Positions 1 to 9,096 of a stretch of 47,544 nucleotides of DNA are shown one piece after another. Both the position numbers and the translations under genes were made by a program. The DNA lies in NCBI GenBank assembly GCA_015521465.1, contig WAOD01000056.1:1-47544 (forward strand), written 5' to 3'. Under the pieces are notes generated by a model. That model worked only from the letters and a program-made list of their open reading frames with translations, had not been told where the DNA came from and searched no databases. The stretch comes from DHVE2 group archaeon (GTDB taxonomy: Archaea; Thermoplasmatota; Thermoplasmata; Thermoplasmatales; Aciduliprofundaceae). The first letter of the stretch is position 1. The number at the start of each line of letters is the position of its first letter.

Positions 1-1962
1 CCGTTATTCGTAATAGAAACTATAAAATTACTGCTATCCGAAAAACTCATCCGGAAAGACGGGAAGAAATGGAAACTAATGGCCCGTGCTGAAAAGATAA
101 TAATTCCAAAAAAGGCCTACGAGTTAATAAAAAGAAGGCTGGAAAGGTTAAGTGATGAAGAAAGGGAGATTTTGGATGTTGCCTCTGTGGTAGGTGAGGA
201 GTTTGACACGGCCATTCTTGCCTTGACAACCATGATGGATGAGTTGAAGATACTCAAGCTTCTGAACAATATTTACAGGAAACACAAGCTTATTTACGAG
301 AAGGATGGCAAGTATCGTTTTGAGCACTCTATTATTAGGGAAGTTCTCTACAATGAATTGCTTGACGAGTTGAGGAGGAAGTACCATAAAATAATAGGGG
401 ATATTATTTACGAGCTGAACAAGGATAATTTATCCCCAGTAATCAACACTCTTGCTTACCATTACTATGAGGCAAAGGATTCCAAGGCGGTAAAATTTTT
501 AATTGAGCTGGGGGACAGGTCACGGAAAAATTACGCAAACTACGAGGCAATAGAATTTTATATGCGTGCTTTGGAGCTTGCGAATGACCAGAATACCAAA
601 TTGAAAATTTTGGAGAATTTAGGGGACATTCACCTTTACATTGGTGAGTATGATGTAGCCATAAAGAGGTATAGAGAAGCTCTTGGAGCTGCAAGCAATA
701 TTATTATTGATAAAGTGAGGCTTAAGAGAAAGATTGCGGATATTCTTTCAAAGATGGGAGATTATGAGGGCTCGTTGAAAATTCTTAGTGAATCTATAAA
801 GATGGTTCCCAGAAATGAGCCCATAGTAATTGGAAGGATTCACCGGGATATTGGTGCAGTATATTTCATGAGGGGGGAGTATCAGAAGGCATTGGAAGAA
901 TTCAGACACGCTCTCCGGATAATAACCTCATCAAAAGGTAAGGGTGCTGACACCAAAAGGGATTTGGGAGATATATTGCGGGGTGTTGGGAATATACATT
1001 TAGTAATGGGTGATTACGAAAAGGCAAAGAAGTATTATACAAAATCTCTGGAGATAATGAAAGAAATTGGAGACATGAAAGAGGTGGCAGAAGTTCTATC
1101 TGAGATGGGAAACGTGTACCTTACCCTCGGGGATTTGGACAGAGCATTGAGAATCTACAGTTCCAGCCTCGGTATAATGCAAAATGTGGGGTACAAGTAC
1201 GGCATAGCCACGCTACTGAATAGCATAGGTAACGTTTATTACAGACGAGGTGACCTTGGAAAAGCGCTGGAACACTACCAGAAGAGCTTTGAAATAAGCG
1301 ATAAAATAAATCAGTTGGGATTGAAGGTATCCGTGCTGAATAATCTGGGGATGATTTTGTATCTTATGGATGGAATGGAAGATGCCCTTGAGAAATTCAA
1401 GGAATGTCTTAAAATAAGCAGGGAAATAGGGGATAGACATACATCCACTCGAGTTCTTCTGAACATAGGCAGAATTTATATGGAGAAAAAGAAGCCTGAT
1501 TATGCAAAGAAGATACTTAACAATGTGAAGAATATGCTCCTTGAAATTGGGGATAAAAGCGGTTACGCGGAGGTGCTCATAACTCTTTCTGAGGTGCACC
1601 TTACTCTCAGAGAGATTGACGAGGCTGAGGTTTGCGCGAGAGAAGCAATCGAAATTTCCGGAGATATTGGTTCTAAGGATATGGAGATGGTTGCGAGGAG
1701 GACAATGGGGTCTGTGATGAGGGATAGGGGTGATTATCGCAGAGCAATAATCGAGTTAACAAAAGCTATGAGATACTTTAAATCATCTGAAAACGACTTT
1801 GAGCTCGCTCGCACCTATTACGAATTTGGTTTGCTGTGGCTTCGCAAAAAAGAGTACGATACTGCAAGGGAAAGTTTAGAAAGGGCCATAGAAATTTACA
1901 GTGCTATGAACATAAAGCTGTGGGTGAGGCATTGCAGGGAAGCGATGAAACTGTTACGGTAA
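1..1962 (+). CDS. STAND/AAA-type ATPase-like TPR protein, 5' truncated by window edge
   Basis: The frame is open from base 1, so the first internal ATG at 79 is not the real start and the N-terminus lies outside the window. The first visible residues (PLFVIETIKLLL, then a basic stretch, then RRLERLSDEEREILDVASV) match the region just after the NTPase domain in COG3899-type predicted ATPases related to MalT-like STAND proteins. The rest, about 500 residues, is a string of TPR units with repeated patterns such as GNVYLTLGDLDRAL and GNVYYRRGDLGKALEHY. TPRs usually bind protein partners, so this is probably a signalling or regulatory scaffold; its ligand is unknown. The 3' end overlaps the convergent GTPase gene by 9 bp. 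Confidence is high for TPRs and moderate for the missing ATPase domain. Confidence 0.85.
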   Translation, partial: PLFVIETIKLLLSEKLIRKDGKKWKLMARAEKIIIPKKAYELIKRRLERLSDEEREILDVASVVGEEFDTAILALTTMMDELKILKLLNNIYRKHKLIYEKDGKYRFEHSIIREVLYNELLDELRRKYHKIIGDIIYELNKDNLSPVINTLAYHYYEAKDSKAVKFLIELGDRSRKNYANYEAIEFYMRALELANDQNTKLKILENLGDIHLYIGEYDVAIKRYREALGAASNIIIDKVRLKRKIADILSKMGDYEGSLKILSESIKMVPRNEPIVIGRIHRDIGAVYFMRGEYQKALEEFRHALRIITSSKGKGADTKRDLGDILRGVGNIHLVMGDYEKAKKYYTKSLEIMKEIGDMKEVAEVLSEMGNVYLTLGDLDRALRIYSSSLGIMQNVGYKYGIATLLNSIGNVYYRRGDLGKALEHYQKSFEISDKINQLGLKVSVLNNLGMILYLMDGMEDALEKFKECLKISREIGDRHTSTRVLLNIGRIYMEKKKPDYAKKILNNVKNMLLEIGDKSGYAEVLITLSEVHLTLREIDEAEVCAREAIEISGDIGSKDMEMVARRTMGSVMRDRGDYRRAIIELTKAMRYFKSSENDFELARTYYEFGLLWLRKKEYDTARESLERAIEIYSAMNIKLWVRHCREAMKLLR

Positions 1963-2754
1963 TGCTGATTCCACCACGCCCAATCTCCTTATCCTGTTTT
2001 TCTGCGCTTTTTCCATACCTATTTTGTAAATTTCAATTTTGTATAACTTATCAATGAGGATGTGTATCTGCTCTATGGTTGGATTTCCAATGTCCATGCC
2101 TATGGCCCTCACATTCGCCTCAACTATGGCCATACCATCATTCCAGTTTCCGTAGTTCCTGCAAAAATCACTCATAATGTAATCCAGGGCACCTTTTAAA
2201 TCTATTATCTCCTCTTTATTTTTGTCAGTACTGTGTATTGGTTTGAATATCATCATTAACCGGGCAAGCTGGTAAAATCCGTATTCAACGTTCTCCCCTG
2301 TTTTTGCGCTGGTAATCAGGTATGGCAATCCCGTTATCTTGCTGAATTCATCAAGCTCATCTTTTGAAATTTCAATGTTTTCCAAATCGCTTTTGTTTGC
2401 GAGCAGAATCCCCGGCACTCCCGCAACGGATTCCAGAGTTGGTATCCAGTAGTGAAGTATGCTGTGCAATGTCTCCTTTCTCGTGAGGTCGCATACAAAA
2501 ATAGCCCCGTCGCTACCCCGAAATGCCGCGCTTTTAACTTTTGAATATCCCTGCTGCCCAAGTACGTCCCATATAACCAGAGCTATTGAGTATTTCTCAC
2601 CCTCGTAATGAATATCTATTGTCTTCTTGCTAACCTTCGTTCCGATGGTTTGTATGTACTCATCGCTGAACTGGTCATACACAAACCTCTGAACCAGCGA
2701 GGTTTTTCCCACCGCCGAATCGCCTAACAGGACTACCTTTCTTTTGAGTTCCAT
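1954..2754 (-). CDS. Rab/Ras-like small GTPase with C-terminal extension
   Basis: This 266-aa protein has the complete GTPase signature set: P-loop GDSAVGKTS (residues 11-19), switch I threonine in QTIGTK, the G3 motif WDVLGQQG (63-70), NKSD near 120 for guanine recognition and TSAK near 149. The WDxxGQ form and the overall spacing are those of Rab/Ras-like GTPases. Residues from about 180 to 266 form an extra, mostly helical domain that I cannot assign, ending in a basic stretch (KNRIRRL). There is no C-terminal prenylation CaaX box, so membrane anchoring as in eukaryotes is not supported. A TATA-like TATTAAATA lies about 30 nt upstream of the ATG. It overlaps the convergent TPR gene; a functional link between the two is only a possibility. 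Confidence 0.88.
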   Translation of the reverse strand: MELKRKVVLLGDSAVGKTSLVQRFVYDQFSDEYIQTIGTKVSKKTIDIHYEGEKYSIALVIWDVLGQQGYSKVKSAAFRGSDGAIFVCDLTRKETLHSILHYWIPTLESVAGVPGILLANKSDLENIEISKDELDEFSKITGLPYLITSAKTGENVEYGFYQLARLMMIFKPIHSTDKNKEEIIDLKGALDYIMSDFCRNYGNWNDGMAIVEANVRAIGMDIGNPTIEQIHILIDKLYKIEIYKIGMEKAQKNRIRRLGVVESALP

Positions 2755-2871
2755 GTTTTATCGTTAATCTAAATTGACCATTCGTATTTAATACTTCTCC
2801 ATTAAAAATTTACGTGAGTATTCAGATAATTTTAGAGCAGTTGTGCTTGTGTGAATGTCCTTTAAATAAAA

Positions 2872-2880
2872 GATATATAC
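2872..2880 (+). promoter_or_regulatory. TATA box of cyaB
   Basis: GATATATAC centred 24 nt before ATG 2900; TTTAAATA at 2861-2868 is an alternative. Confidence 0.5.
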
Positions 2881-2899
2881 GCGCAGATAATCTCTCTTT

Positions 2900-3403
2900 A
2901 TGGAAGTTGAAATTAAAGCAAGGATTAATAGCGAGAGTGAATTCATTGATAAAATTGAGCATATGGGTGCGGTGTTTTTGAGAGAAGAAATTGAAGTGGA
3001 TGTGTATTACAATCACCCATGCAGGAATTTTGCAGAAACTGACGAGGCTTTGAGAATTCGTAACGATAATTCCCTAACTTACAAAGGTAAAAAAGTGGGA
3101 ATGGACACCAAGAGCAGGGAAGAGTTCATAGTTCATTTTGATAATAGCGAGGCGATGGATAAAATCCTGAAAGTTCTGGGGTTTCGTGAGGTTGCTACTG
3201 TCAGGAAGAGAAGGAAGTATTACAAGATGGGTGAACTTAACATATGCGTGGATTCTGTGGATGGCCTTGGTGAATTCACAGAGGTGGAGTGTATTGGTGA
3301 TTATGAGGATTGCAGGAAAAGAGTCCTTGATGCGACAAAAAAATTGGGATTGAAAAATATGGAAAGGAAATCGTATCTTGAGCTGGTGCTTGAGAATCAG
3401 TGA
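2900..3403 (+). CDS. cyaB: CYTH-domain protein (class IV adenylate cyclase / CyaB-like phosphohydrolase)
   Basis: At 167 aa this is the size of stand-alone CYTH proteins. It opens with the diagnostic ExExK motif (MEVEIKARI), where the glutamates bind metal and the lysine binds triphosphate. Later strands carry further charged tunnel residues (ALRIR, LTYKGKK, KRRKYYKMGELNICVDSVDGLGEFTEVE). Family members hydrolyse triphosphates (ThTP, inorganic PPPi) or make cAMP; the archaeal role is not settled, so I do not claim cAMP synthesis. GATATATAC at 2872-2880 is centred 24 nt before the ATG, and no Shine-Dalgarno is present, so a leaderless mRNA is likely. Its 3' end overlaps the convergent PIN-ATPase gene by 7 bp. 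Confidence 0.85.
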   Translation: MEVEIKARINSESEFIDKIEHMGAVFLREEIEVDVYYNHPCRNFAETDEALRIRNDNSLTYKGKKVGMDTKSREEFIVHFDNSEAMDKILKVLGFREVATVRKRRKYYKMGELNICVDSVDGLGEFTEVECIGDYEDCRKRVLDATKKLGLKNMERKSYLELVLENQ

Positions 3404-5196
3404 AGATCCACGTAAATGGGCTCTCCTCTTTCAATAGCTTCCATTATTTTCTTTCCATTGGTGGTGCTTTTTCTTATGTTTTTGTACCCGTTGGCAGATA
3501 CCGTTGAAACGAACAGCTGCCTGTTATCCGCATAGATATCCACCTTTTTGTGGGCAAATTCCTCCCCGACGACCAACCTGACCGTTTTTTTGTGCATTTC
3601 CACATTCACAAGTTTCCTATTTTTCTGGTTTCCCGCTCCGAAGCTTTCCATGGGCTCCACGTTCAGTGATAATCCTAATTCCTCTTCCAGCCTTGCAATG
3701 TTCTTCCCATTTTTTCCTATTATCTTTGGAATTGCAGAAGCGCTCACGTATATGCTTGCGCTGTTGCTTCCTGTTACCTTTGCTTTAACATTTGTGCCCG
3801 GGTACCTTTTCTTTATTATCCTTTCAATCTCCCGTTCTGCAAGGTGATAAATCCCGTTTGATTCCTCTTCAACGGGTACAACCACAACCTGCTCACCAAA
3901 GCTGTATATTTCGTAAAGAAGTTTCTCCGAATTGAGATCTCTGACCTCTATAACTGGCCTTGCAAGGTCATCTTCATTCATTCCTGAGGGTACCTTTACA
4001 GTGTAATTTAGTGTGAGCACAGATTCCACGTCTCCTCCGGATATGTGGATTATGGTATCCACTATTTGCGGAATCACTCCCAACTCCACTCTACCTATGA
4101 ATCTTTGGATTGCGTCCACGGCGCGGGTGGCATGCACCACGCCCACCATTCCCACACCTGCAAGTCGCAAATCGGAGAACACGCGAAAATCGTCAGTTGT
4201 GCGCATCTCATCGAATATGGTGTAATCTGGCCTGACCAGAAGTAAAATATCCCCCGTTGCCGCCATTTCTCCGTTCAGGGCGGTGTATTGTGTTATTTCA
4301 TCGCTCAGGACGAGGTCCCTTGGCTTCTCCATGGTCTTTACTATTTTGCCCTTGGCAGCGTAGTGCTCGGCTATTGCTTGGACAAAAGTGCTCTTGCCAG
4401 CACCTGGCGAGCCGGATATCAATATGCCTTCCGCTCTCTCATCGATTCTCTTCATGAGTTTGTCTGTTATGGAGTAATCATCCATTTTTAGCTTTACCAC
4501 CGGTCTTACGGCTGTGATTTCCATCGCGTCGGAAAAAGGAGGCCTTGTTATGGCAATTCTGTACTCTCGTAATTGCACAACAGTAGCTCCTCTCGTATCC
4601 ATCTCTATGAATGATTTTCTATCCCGTCTAGCTCTCTCGATAATATCATTTGCAATTTCTTCTACTTCTCTATAGCCAACTCTCCTTAAATACTCCAGAG
4701 AGAAATTACCAGGTCTTCCAATCTTGGCGTAAGCACCCACATCCGCTTTTATGTGCACGCTCATGGTGTCTTCGGTGAAAAAATCTTCAATTTGCATATC
4801 AACTTCTCTTCTTTCTTCTAAGAATATAACGGGTATGCCTTTTATCTCCGCGATTTCTTTTTGTACATGGTCTCCGGTAACAAGGGTTGCATTATTGGAA
4901 AGAGCGCATTCACGAATGATGTTGTCCATCTCACCAAGTTTTGCGCCTTTAATCAACATTTCCGTTGGTCTAGTTCCCCAGAATTTCAGTTCAATTTTTC
5001 TCTCCTTGCAGAGTCTCCTGATCTCTTTTAATTCCTTCATGCCCGAGGTTCCTATGGCGAGCCCCCTGTTTGCTTGATGCTCTATTTCTCCCAGCACCGC
5101 TTCTGGGATTATAATCTCCTCCACTTCCTCCTCGCCTGATAAAAACTCCGAAAATCTGCCATCTACGATTACGCTGGTATCCGGTACGTATTTCAT
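3397..5196 (-). CDS. PIN domain - P-loop ATPase - KH domain protein (COG1855 type)
   Basis: This 599-aa protein has three parts. Residues 1-130 form a PIN nuclease-like domain with acidic residues in [12 protein letters not shown] and LVTGDH. Residues 230-420 form a VirB11/PilT-type secretion-ATPase-like core with Walker [10 protein letters not shown] (262-270) and YTIFDEMR (325-332). Residues 475-515 form a KH RNA/DNA-binding domain with the signature IIGKNGKNI (492-500). This order is conserved in a broadly distributed archaeal family whose biochemical role is poorly known; RNA or DNA processing is plausible. A TATA-like TTTATTTAAG (plus-strand reading, 5216-5225) is centred about 25 nt upstream of the start, with no Shine-Dalgarno, suggesting a leaderless transcript separate from herA-nurA, which lies immediately upstream on the same strand. 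Confidence 0.9.
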   Translation of the reverse strand: MKYVPDTSVIVDGRFSEFLSGEEEVEEIIIPEAVLGEIEHQANRGLAIGTSGMKELKEIRRLCKERKIELKFWGTRPTEMLIKGAKLGEMDNIIRECALSNNATLVTGDHVQKEIAEIKGIPVIFLEERREVDMQIEDFFTEDTMSVHIKADVGAYAKIGRPGNFSLEYLRRVGYREVEEIANDIIERARRDRKSFIEMDTRGATVVQLREYRIAITRPPFSDAMEITAVRPVVKLKMDDYSITDKLMKRIDERAEGILISGSPGAGKSTFVQAIAEHYAAKGKIVKTMEKPRDLVLSDEITQYTALNGEMAATGDILLLVRPDYTIFDEMRTTDDFRVFSDLRLAGVGMVGVVHATRAVDAIQRFIGRVELGVIPQIVDTIIHISGGDVESVLTLNYTVKVPSGMNEDDLARPVIEVRDLNSEKLLYEIYSFGEQVVVVPVEEESNGIYHLAEREIERIIKKRYPGTNVKAKVTGSNSASIYVSASAIPKIIGKNGKNIARLEEELGLSLNVEPMESFGAGNQKNRKLVNVEMHKKTVRLVVGEEFAHKKVDIYADNRQLFVSTVSANGYKNIRKSTTNGKKIMEAIERGEPIYVDLH

Positions 5197-5215
5197 ATTT
5201 TAGTAATCTCGCGCA

Positions 5216-5225
5216 TTTATTTAAG
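5216..5225 (-). promoter_or_regulatory. TATA box of PIN-ATPase-KH gene
   Basis: CTTAAATAAA (minus strand) centred about 25 nt upstream of the start at 5196. Confidence 0.5.
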
Positions 5226-5235
5226 GTTAACCAGG

Positions 5236-6750
5236 TTATCCTTCCTCTTTGTAGCTTTCGCTGTATCTTTTTAGTGCCTGGACTATGTCTATGTCCCCAC
5301 CGCCTTCCTGGGTCTTTCTCTCTTTTATTTTCACAATTGCTGGCACGTTTACCACGGGTCCAACTATTATTGCCTCTCCTGGATTTAGATGGGGAAGCAG
5401 AGTGGAAAGGTCATCTCCAAGATTCTCAGCTGCAATTTTTACAGCGGTGATATCCTCGCTATTGTTCAATCTCATGACCACATAGCTATTTGCTTGTGAG
5501 AGTGCATCCGCATCTATTTTGTGAGGCCTCTGTGTAATCATTATGAGCATAACCCCGAATTTTCTCCCCTCTCCTGCAATTTTTTTCACTATGTCTTTTG
5601 ATTTTGAATATTGAGTGCCGGGTACGAAGTTATGTGCCTCTTCAATAACGATAAACACAGGTTCAATTTTCTTGGAGGTTGTGTTTTTCTCGTAAATCTT
5701 GGTTAAAAATATATTCGCTATTACTTCCTGGATATCGCTTTTGAGTCCCGAGAGGTCTAGAACGGATATTTGCTTGGGTTTTATTATTTGCTCCAGCGGT
5801 GTGGTTTCTTCCGAGAAAATTCCTGTTACCCCTCTTTTCTCAGCAAGAGCCAGATATCTCAATACGTTCTGGGCATCATCGTCTTTGTATGATTTGGGTG
5901 GTTTTTCGGAACCATTTGCCCAGCTCTCAATTTTTCCTTTCAAATCTTCGTAATTAATGCTGTCCTTAAAAGAATCTATGGCGGCGGATAATATGCCAAT
6001 CATCCTCTTGTAGTTTGAAGATATGCCAATTATGTTTGCTATTTCATCAGGCATCAAATCTTTAAGGGAGATGGTCAGCGGGGAGGTGTCCACATCGTCA
6101 AACCTGCTCACACTCATGGAATTTCTGAACACGGAAAACCTGTGTATTATAACATCTCCAGTCCTGCTCCTGTTCATTCTAACGTAATCAGCGTGAGGGT
6201 CAATGATTACTATGCTCGCTCCCTTATCGTAAAGCTCTTCAATTATAACGCCCGTGGTGTAGCTTTTTCCGCTTCCTGTCTGGCCAATAATTGCCATGTG
6301 CCTCAAAAAACCCTTTGGATTCAGATTTATGCTCACATCTTCTCTCGTCAATAATGTACCCACGTGAATTGGTAGCTCTCCAACGTGATAAAAATTGTCC
6401 AGCAGATCTTTGGATGCACGGTACACCTTTTCTCCAGGCATTGGTGGATTTCTCGGGAATTTAACACATCCATTGTCCAGATACCCTATTGTTTCTATTT
6501 CCGCGTAAATCTTGGGCACGTCAATATCCCTGCTCACTAACTTCATCAGGGAATCGTAAGTGGTTTCGTGGGTTAAAATCTCAGATAGTGCACCCATCAG
6601 CTCAACGCGTCCAACCACATCCCGCAAAACATCTCTTTCTCTAACTTTTGTTACCACATATTCGTTCTCCATTAGCTTTGTATCTTTTGGTAGGGCAATA
6701 ACGAATTTTCCTGTTTCCGTGTTTCCAACAACTATTCCTACTTCTTTCAT
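5236..6750 (-). CDS. herA: HerA-type DNA translocase/helicase
   Basis: HerA is a hexameric FtsK/HerA-superfamily ATPase that pumps DNA and works with NurA, Mre11 and Rad50 in resection of double-strand breaks. The N-terminal HAS barrel spans about residues 1-130. Walker A is GQTGSGKSY (near 158), followed by VIIDPHADY. Walker B lies in PVFIVIEEAHNF, and the ITQRPHKIDADALSQ segment is typical of the family. The gene follows nurA with a 4-nt ATGA overlap if the ATG at 6756 is used. The ATG at 6750 sits 6 nt after GAGGTGA, whereas the upstream one has no spacer, so I prefer 6750. The pair forms a classic archaeal herA-nurA operon; mre11 and rad50 are not in this window. Confidence 0.95.
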   Translation of the reverse strand: MKEVGIVVGNTETGKFVIALPKDTKLMENEYVVTKVRERDVLRDVVGRVELMGALSEILTHETTYDSLMKLVSRDIDVPKIYAEIETIGYLDNGCVKFPRNPPMPGEKVYRASKDLLDNFYHVGELPIHVGTLLTREDVSINLNPKGFLRHMAIIGQTGSGKSYTTGVIIEELYDKGASIVIIDPHADYVRMNRSRTGDVIIHRFSVFRNSMSVSRFDDVDTSPLTISLKDLMPDEIANIIGISSNYKRMIGILSAAIDSFKDSINYEDLKGKIESWANGSEKPPKSYKDDDAQNVLRYLALAEKRGVTGIFSEETTPLEQIIKPKQISVLDLSGLKSDIQEVIANIFLTKIYEKNTTSKKIEPVFIVIEEAHNFVPGTQYSKSKDIVKKIAGEGRKFGVMLIMITQRPHKIDADALSQANSYVVMRLNNSEDITAVKIAAENLGDDLSTLLPHLNPGEAIIVGPVVNVPAIVKIKERKTQEGGGDIDIVQALKRYSESYKEEG

Positions 6751-6752
6751 GA

Positions 6753-7982
6753 TCATTCACCTCTCCATATGTACCTGTAATCACCAACAGAAGCATTAGC
6801 TTCTAATTCCCTCTCTATGAGTGGATAATACATTTTCATAAAATCTCCGTGCGTTAATCTTGCCTCCAAATCCGCCGCGTAGAGATGCACGTTGTGCACG
6901 TAATTATCCCCGTGTTCTCTTCTTATTATCCCCACGATGTTGGAAATATCCTCTTTAATGGGTTCTGGCCAGTACACTTCCTGCATTCTTCTCTCAATGC
7001 CTGCCACGAAGGCGGGCATATCCACTCTAAGTAAAAATCCCGGTGCGAATGAAATGTAGAATGACACGAAGGCGTAATTGTTCAGGTATTCTTTCACGGT
7101 ATTTACCTCGGTATCGTCCAAATCTGTGCCGTAGAAGATGTCTTTTATGTAATTTTCATCGGAGGATATTGACTTGTACATTCTCCTTGCTCTGGCAGAA
7201 GAGCCTAACAGCACAGGCGCACTCATTCCCGGCTCGAACATGGTCAGTATGGAAGCATCCGGTCTCTTTTTTGTGAGTTCTTCGATATACCTGTACGCTT
7301 TCTCGAGGCCATTGTCTTTTAATTTTTTTCGTGCGGTCTTCAAGGCAGCGTTCTTCCTGTCAAGCGCCAGGTAGGGAAGACTTTTTAGATCATCTTCACC
7401 GTCCAATCCATTTATCTCCAGTTCTTCCATGTACAGCTCCATAACCACCATGTCCCTCAAAAAAGTGGTTCCCGAGCTCTTGCTTATGCCTATCAGCTTT
7501 GAATTTTTCTTTCTGGCATTTTCTATAAGGTGATTGTAATTTGAGTAGTATTCCAGGATAAAATTTTCAAATCCGTCGTTGTGAAATTGCAGCGGCACGT
7601 GGCTCGCGCGCCCGTACAGTGAGCCGTCTACAAAGCTAACCTCTTCAATATTTTCGCTCATTAGACTGTTTTCCATATTTTCCATGAGTCGATTTCCAAG
7701 CTCGGTAACTTCTCCTGTGGTTATGTACACTTTCAAATCTCTTTTTTTGGCAGAGGATGCTAAGCATGCTCTAACGACAATCAGGGTGTATCCTGTTGAA
7801 AGTGCAACGCTCTGTAAACTGGAATCAACGCCAACCGCAGAAAAAGAATCCACCAGTTTATCTGGAATATTCTTCCAGTACCTGTGCATTCTCCCAGCAA
7901 TTTCTTTCGCTATGTCGCTTTCTCCCCTGAACGACTTCAATTTTGAAAGCTCATTTGCAAACATATCTATGTACTCGCCCAT
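6753..7982 (-). CDS. nurA: NurA 5'-3' nuclease
   Basis: This 409-aa protein carries the NurA domain, an RNase H-like fold. It has the conserved acidic motif GVDSSLQSV (D53), a second acidic site in SFVDGSLYGR, the SKSSGTTFLRD segment, and a C-terminal acidic site in LLRVDMPAF. NurA degrades the 5' strand at DNA ends in a complex with the HerA hexamer. The start is well supported: GGTGA, 4 nt, then ATG. It is the first gene of the herA-nurA pair, and its stop overlaps the herA start region. It is longer than many NurA proteins (about 330-400 aa), with no sign of damage. Confidence 0.9.
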   Translation of the reverse strand: MGEYIDMFANELSKLKSFRGESDIAKEIAGRMHRYWKNIPDKLVDSFSAVGVDSSLQSVALSTGYTLIVVRACLASSAKKRDLKVYITTGEVTELGNRLMENMENSLMSENIEEVSFVDGSLYGRASHVPLQFHNDGFENFILEYYSNYNHLIENARKKNSKLIGISKSSGTTFLRDMVVMELYMEELEINGLDGEDDLKSLPYLALDRKNAALKTARKKLKDNGLEKAYRYIEELTKKRPDASILTMFEPGMSAPVLLGSSARARRMYKSISSDENYIKDIFYGTDLDDTEVNTVKEYLNNYAFVSFYISFAPGFLLRVDMPAFVAGIERRMQEVYWPEPIKEDISNIVGIIRREHGDNYVHNVHLYAADLEARLTHGDFMKMYYPLIERELEANASVGDYRYIWRGE

Positions 7983-8147
7983 TTAATCACCGTGCTTGTT
8001 TTAATGGTGAATTTCTCCATGGATGGGTATGCGCAATCTCGTATAAAGATATGGGAATGCCTAATGATTTCAATAACTCCTTTATCTGAGAAGCCACATG
8101 TCGATTAATTGTGAAAATTATTTGTAAGGTGCTGCATATATCTTTTT

Positions 8148-9089
8148 ATGAGTAAGAGGATAAGAGATATGCGTTTAAACGAGGACATCGAGGGAAAATA
8201 TGCCCTTGTAAATATCCAAGAACCAAAGGAATACAATGGCGGGAAGAGAATGGTGCTTAAAATCAGGGATAAGTACTTAGATGAAATAACCGTGACATAC
8301 TGGGGAAATAAAGATGAGGATTTGAAATCCCTTTACGATTCCTTGAAAGATGCAAAGTGCGTTAGTATTAGGGGACACGTTACCGAGAATAGGGGTAACG
8401 GGGCGTTGTACATAAGTGTGAGCAAGAATTTTGACAATTCTATAAAAGCTACTGATGATTATGATTTGAATGATTGTTTGATGTCCATAGACGAGTTGCC
8501 ATGGCTGGATGCGAACGCTGAAGATATGAAAGAGGAGTTTTTCTCTATTATTAGTGCCGTGGAAAACAGGTACCTTAAAGAGCTTCTTAACAATGTGTTT
8601 AGTGGGGAGTTCTGGGATAAATTTTACATTGCCACGGCCTCCCAGAAATTCCATTCTGCAGGTATTCACGGGTTGCTACACCATACCCTCAATGTTACAA
8701 AAATTGCCAGGGCTGTTGCAGCTCTTTATCCCTCAGTGGATATTGACCTGATTACTGCGGGAGCGCTTCTTCACGATATTGGGAAGGTATGGGAGTACGA
8801 ATTTACTCCAACAATAGAGTACAGTGATGATGGAAAAATGCTTGGGCATATTTACATGGGGGCGGAGATGGTGAGCAGAAAAATAGACGAAATTGAGAAT
8901 TTCCCCTTGAAACTGAAAAAAGAGCTGCTTCACATAATACTAAGTCACCACGACCTGATCTCTATGGGCTGGGGTTCAGCAAGGGACCCATCCACTCCAG
9001 AGGCGGTCATTGTGGCTCATGCGGATAACATGGATGCAAAAACGTACAGTGAAGTTAGAAAAAAAGAAGGTAAACTTAATAAAAATTAA
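8148..9089 (+). CDS. OB-fold plus HD-domain protein, YhaM/Cbf1-type 3'-5' exoribonuclease-like
   Basis: This 313-aa protein has an N-terminal OB-fold nucleic-acid-binding domain (about 1-105) and a C-terminal HD phosphohydrolase domain (about 160-300). Metal ligands are visible in GIHGLLHHTLNV, ALLHDIGKVWEY, ILSHHD and VAHADNMDA. This OB-HD architecture matches bacterial YhaM/CBF1, a 3'-5' exonuclease on RNA and single-stranded DNA. The archaeal members are less studied, so the activity is inferred from family. The gene stands alone, running divergently from nurA across 165 bp. ATTATTTG near 8118-8125 lies about 26 nt before the start and may be its TATA box. It ends 7 bp from the convergent amrS gene. 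Confidence 0.85.
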   Translation: MSKRIRDMRLNEDIEGKYALVNIQEPKEYNGGKRMVLKIRDKYLDEITVTYWGNKDEDLKSLYDSLKDAKCVSIRGHVTENRGNGALYISVSKNFDNSIKATDDYDLNDCLMSIDELPWLDANAEDMKEEFFSIISAVENRYLKELLNNVFSGEFWDKFYIATASQKFHSAGIHGLLHHTLNVTKIARAVAALYPSVDIDLITAGALLHDIGKVWEYEFTPTIEYSDDGKMLGHIYMGAEMVSRKIDEIENFPLKLKKELLHIILSHHDLISMGWGSARDPSTPEAVIVAHADNMDAKTYSEVRKKEGKLNKN

Positions 9090-9096
9090 GACACAA

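Noticed and set aside
7983-8147. Possible C/D box RNA between nurA and the OB-HD gene
   Set aside because: An AATGATT and a CTGA are present but spacing and inner boxes are missing.
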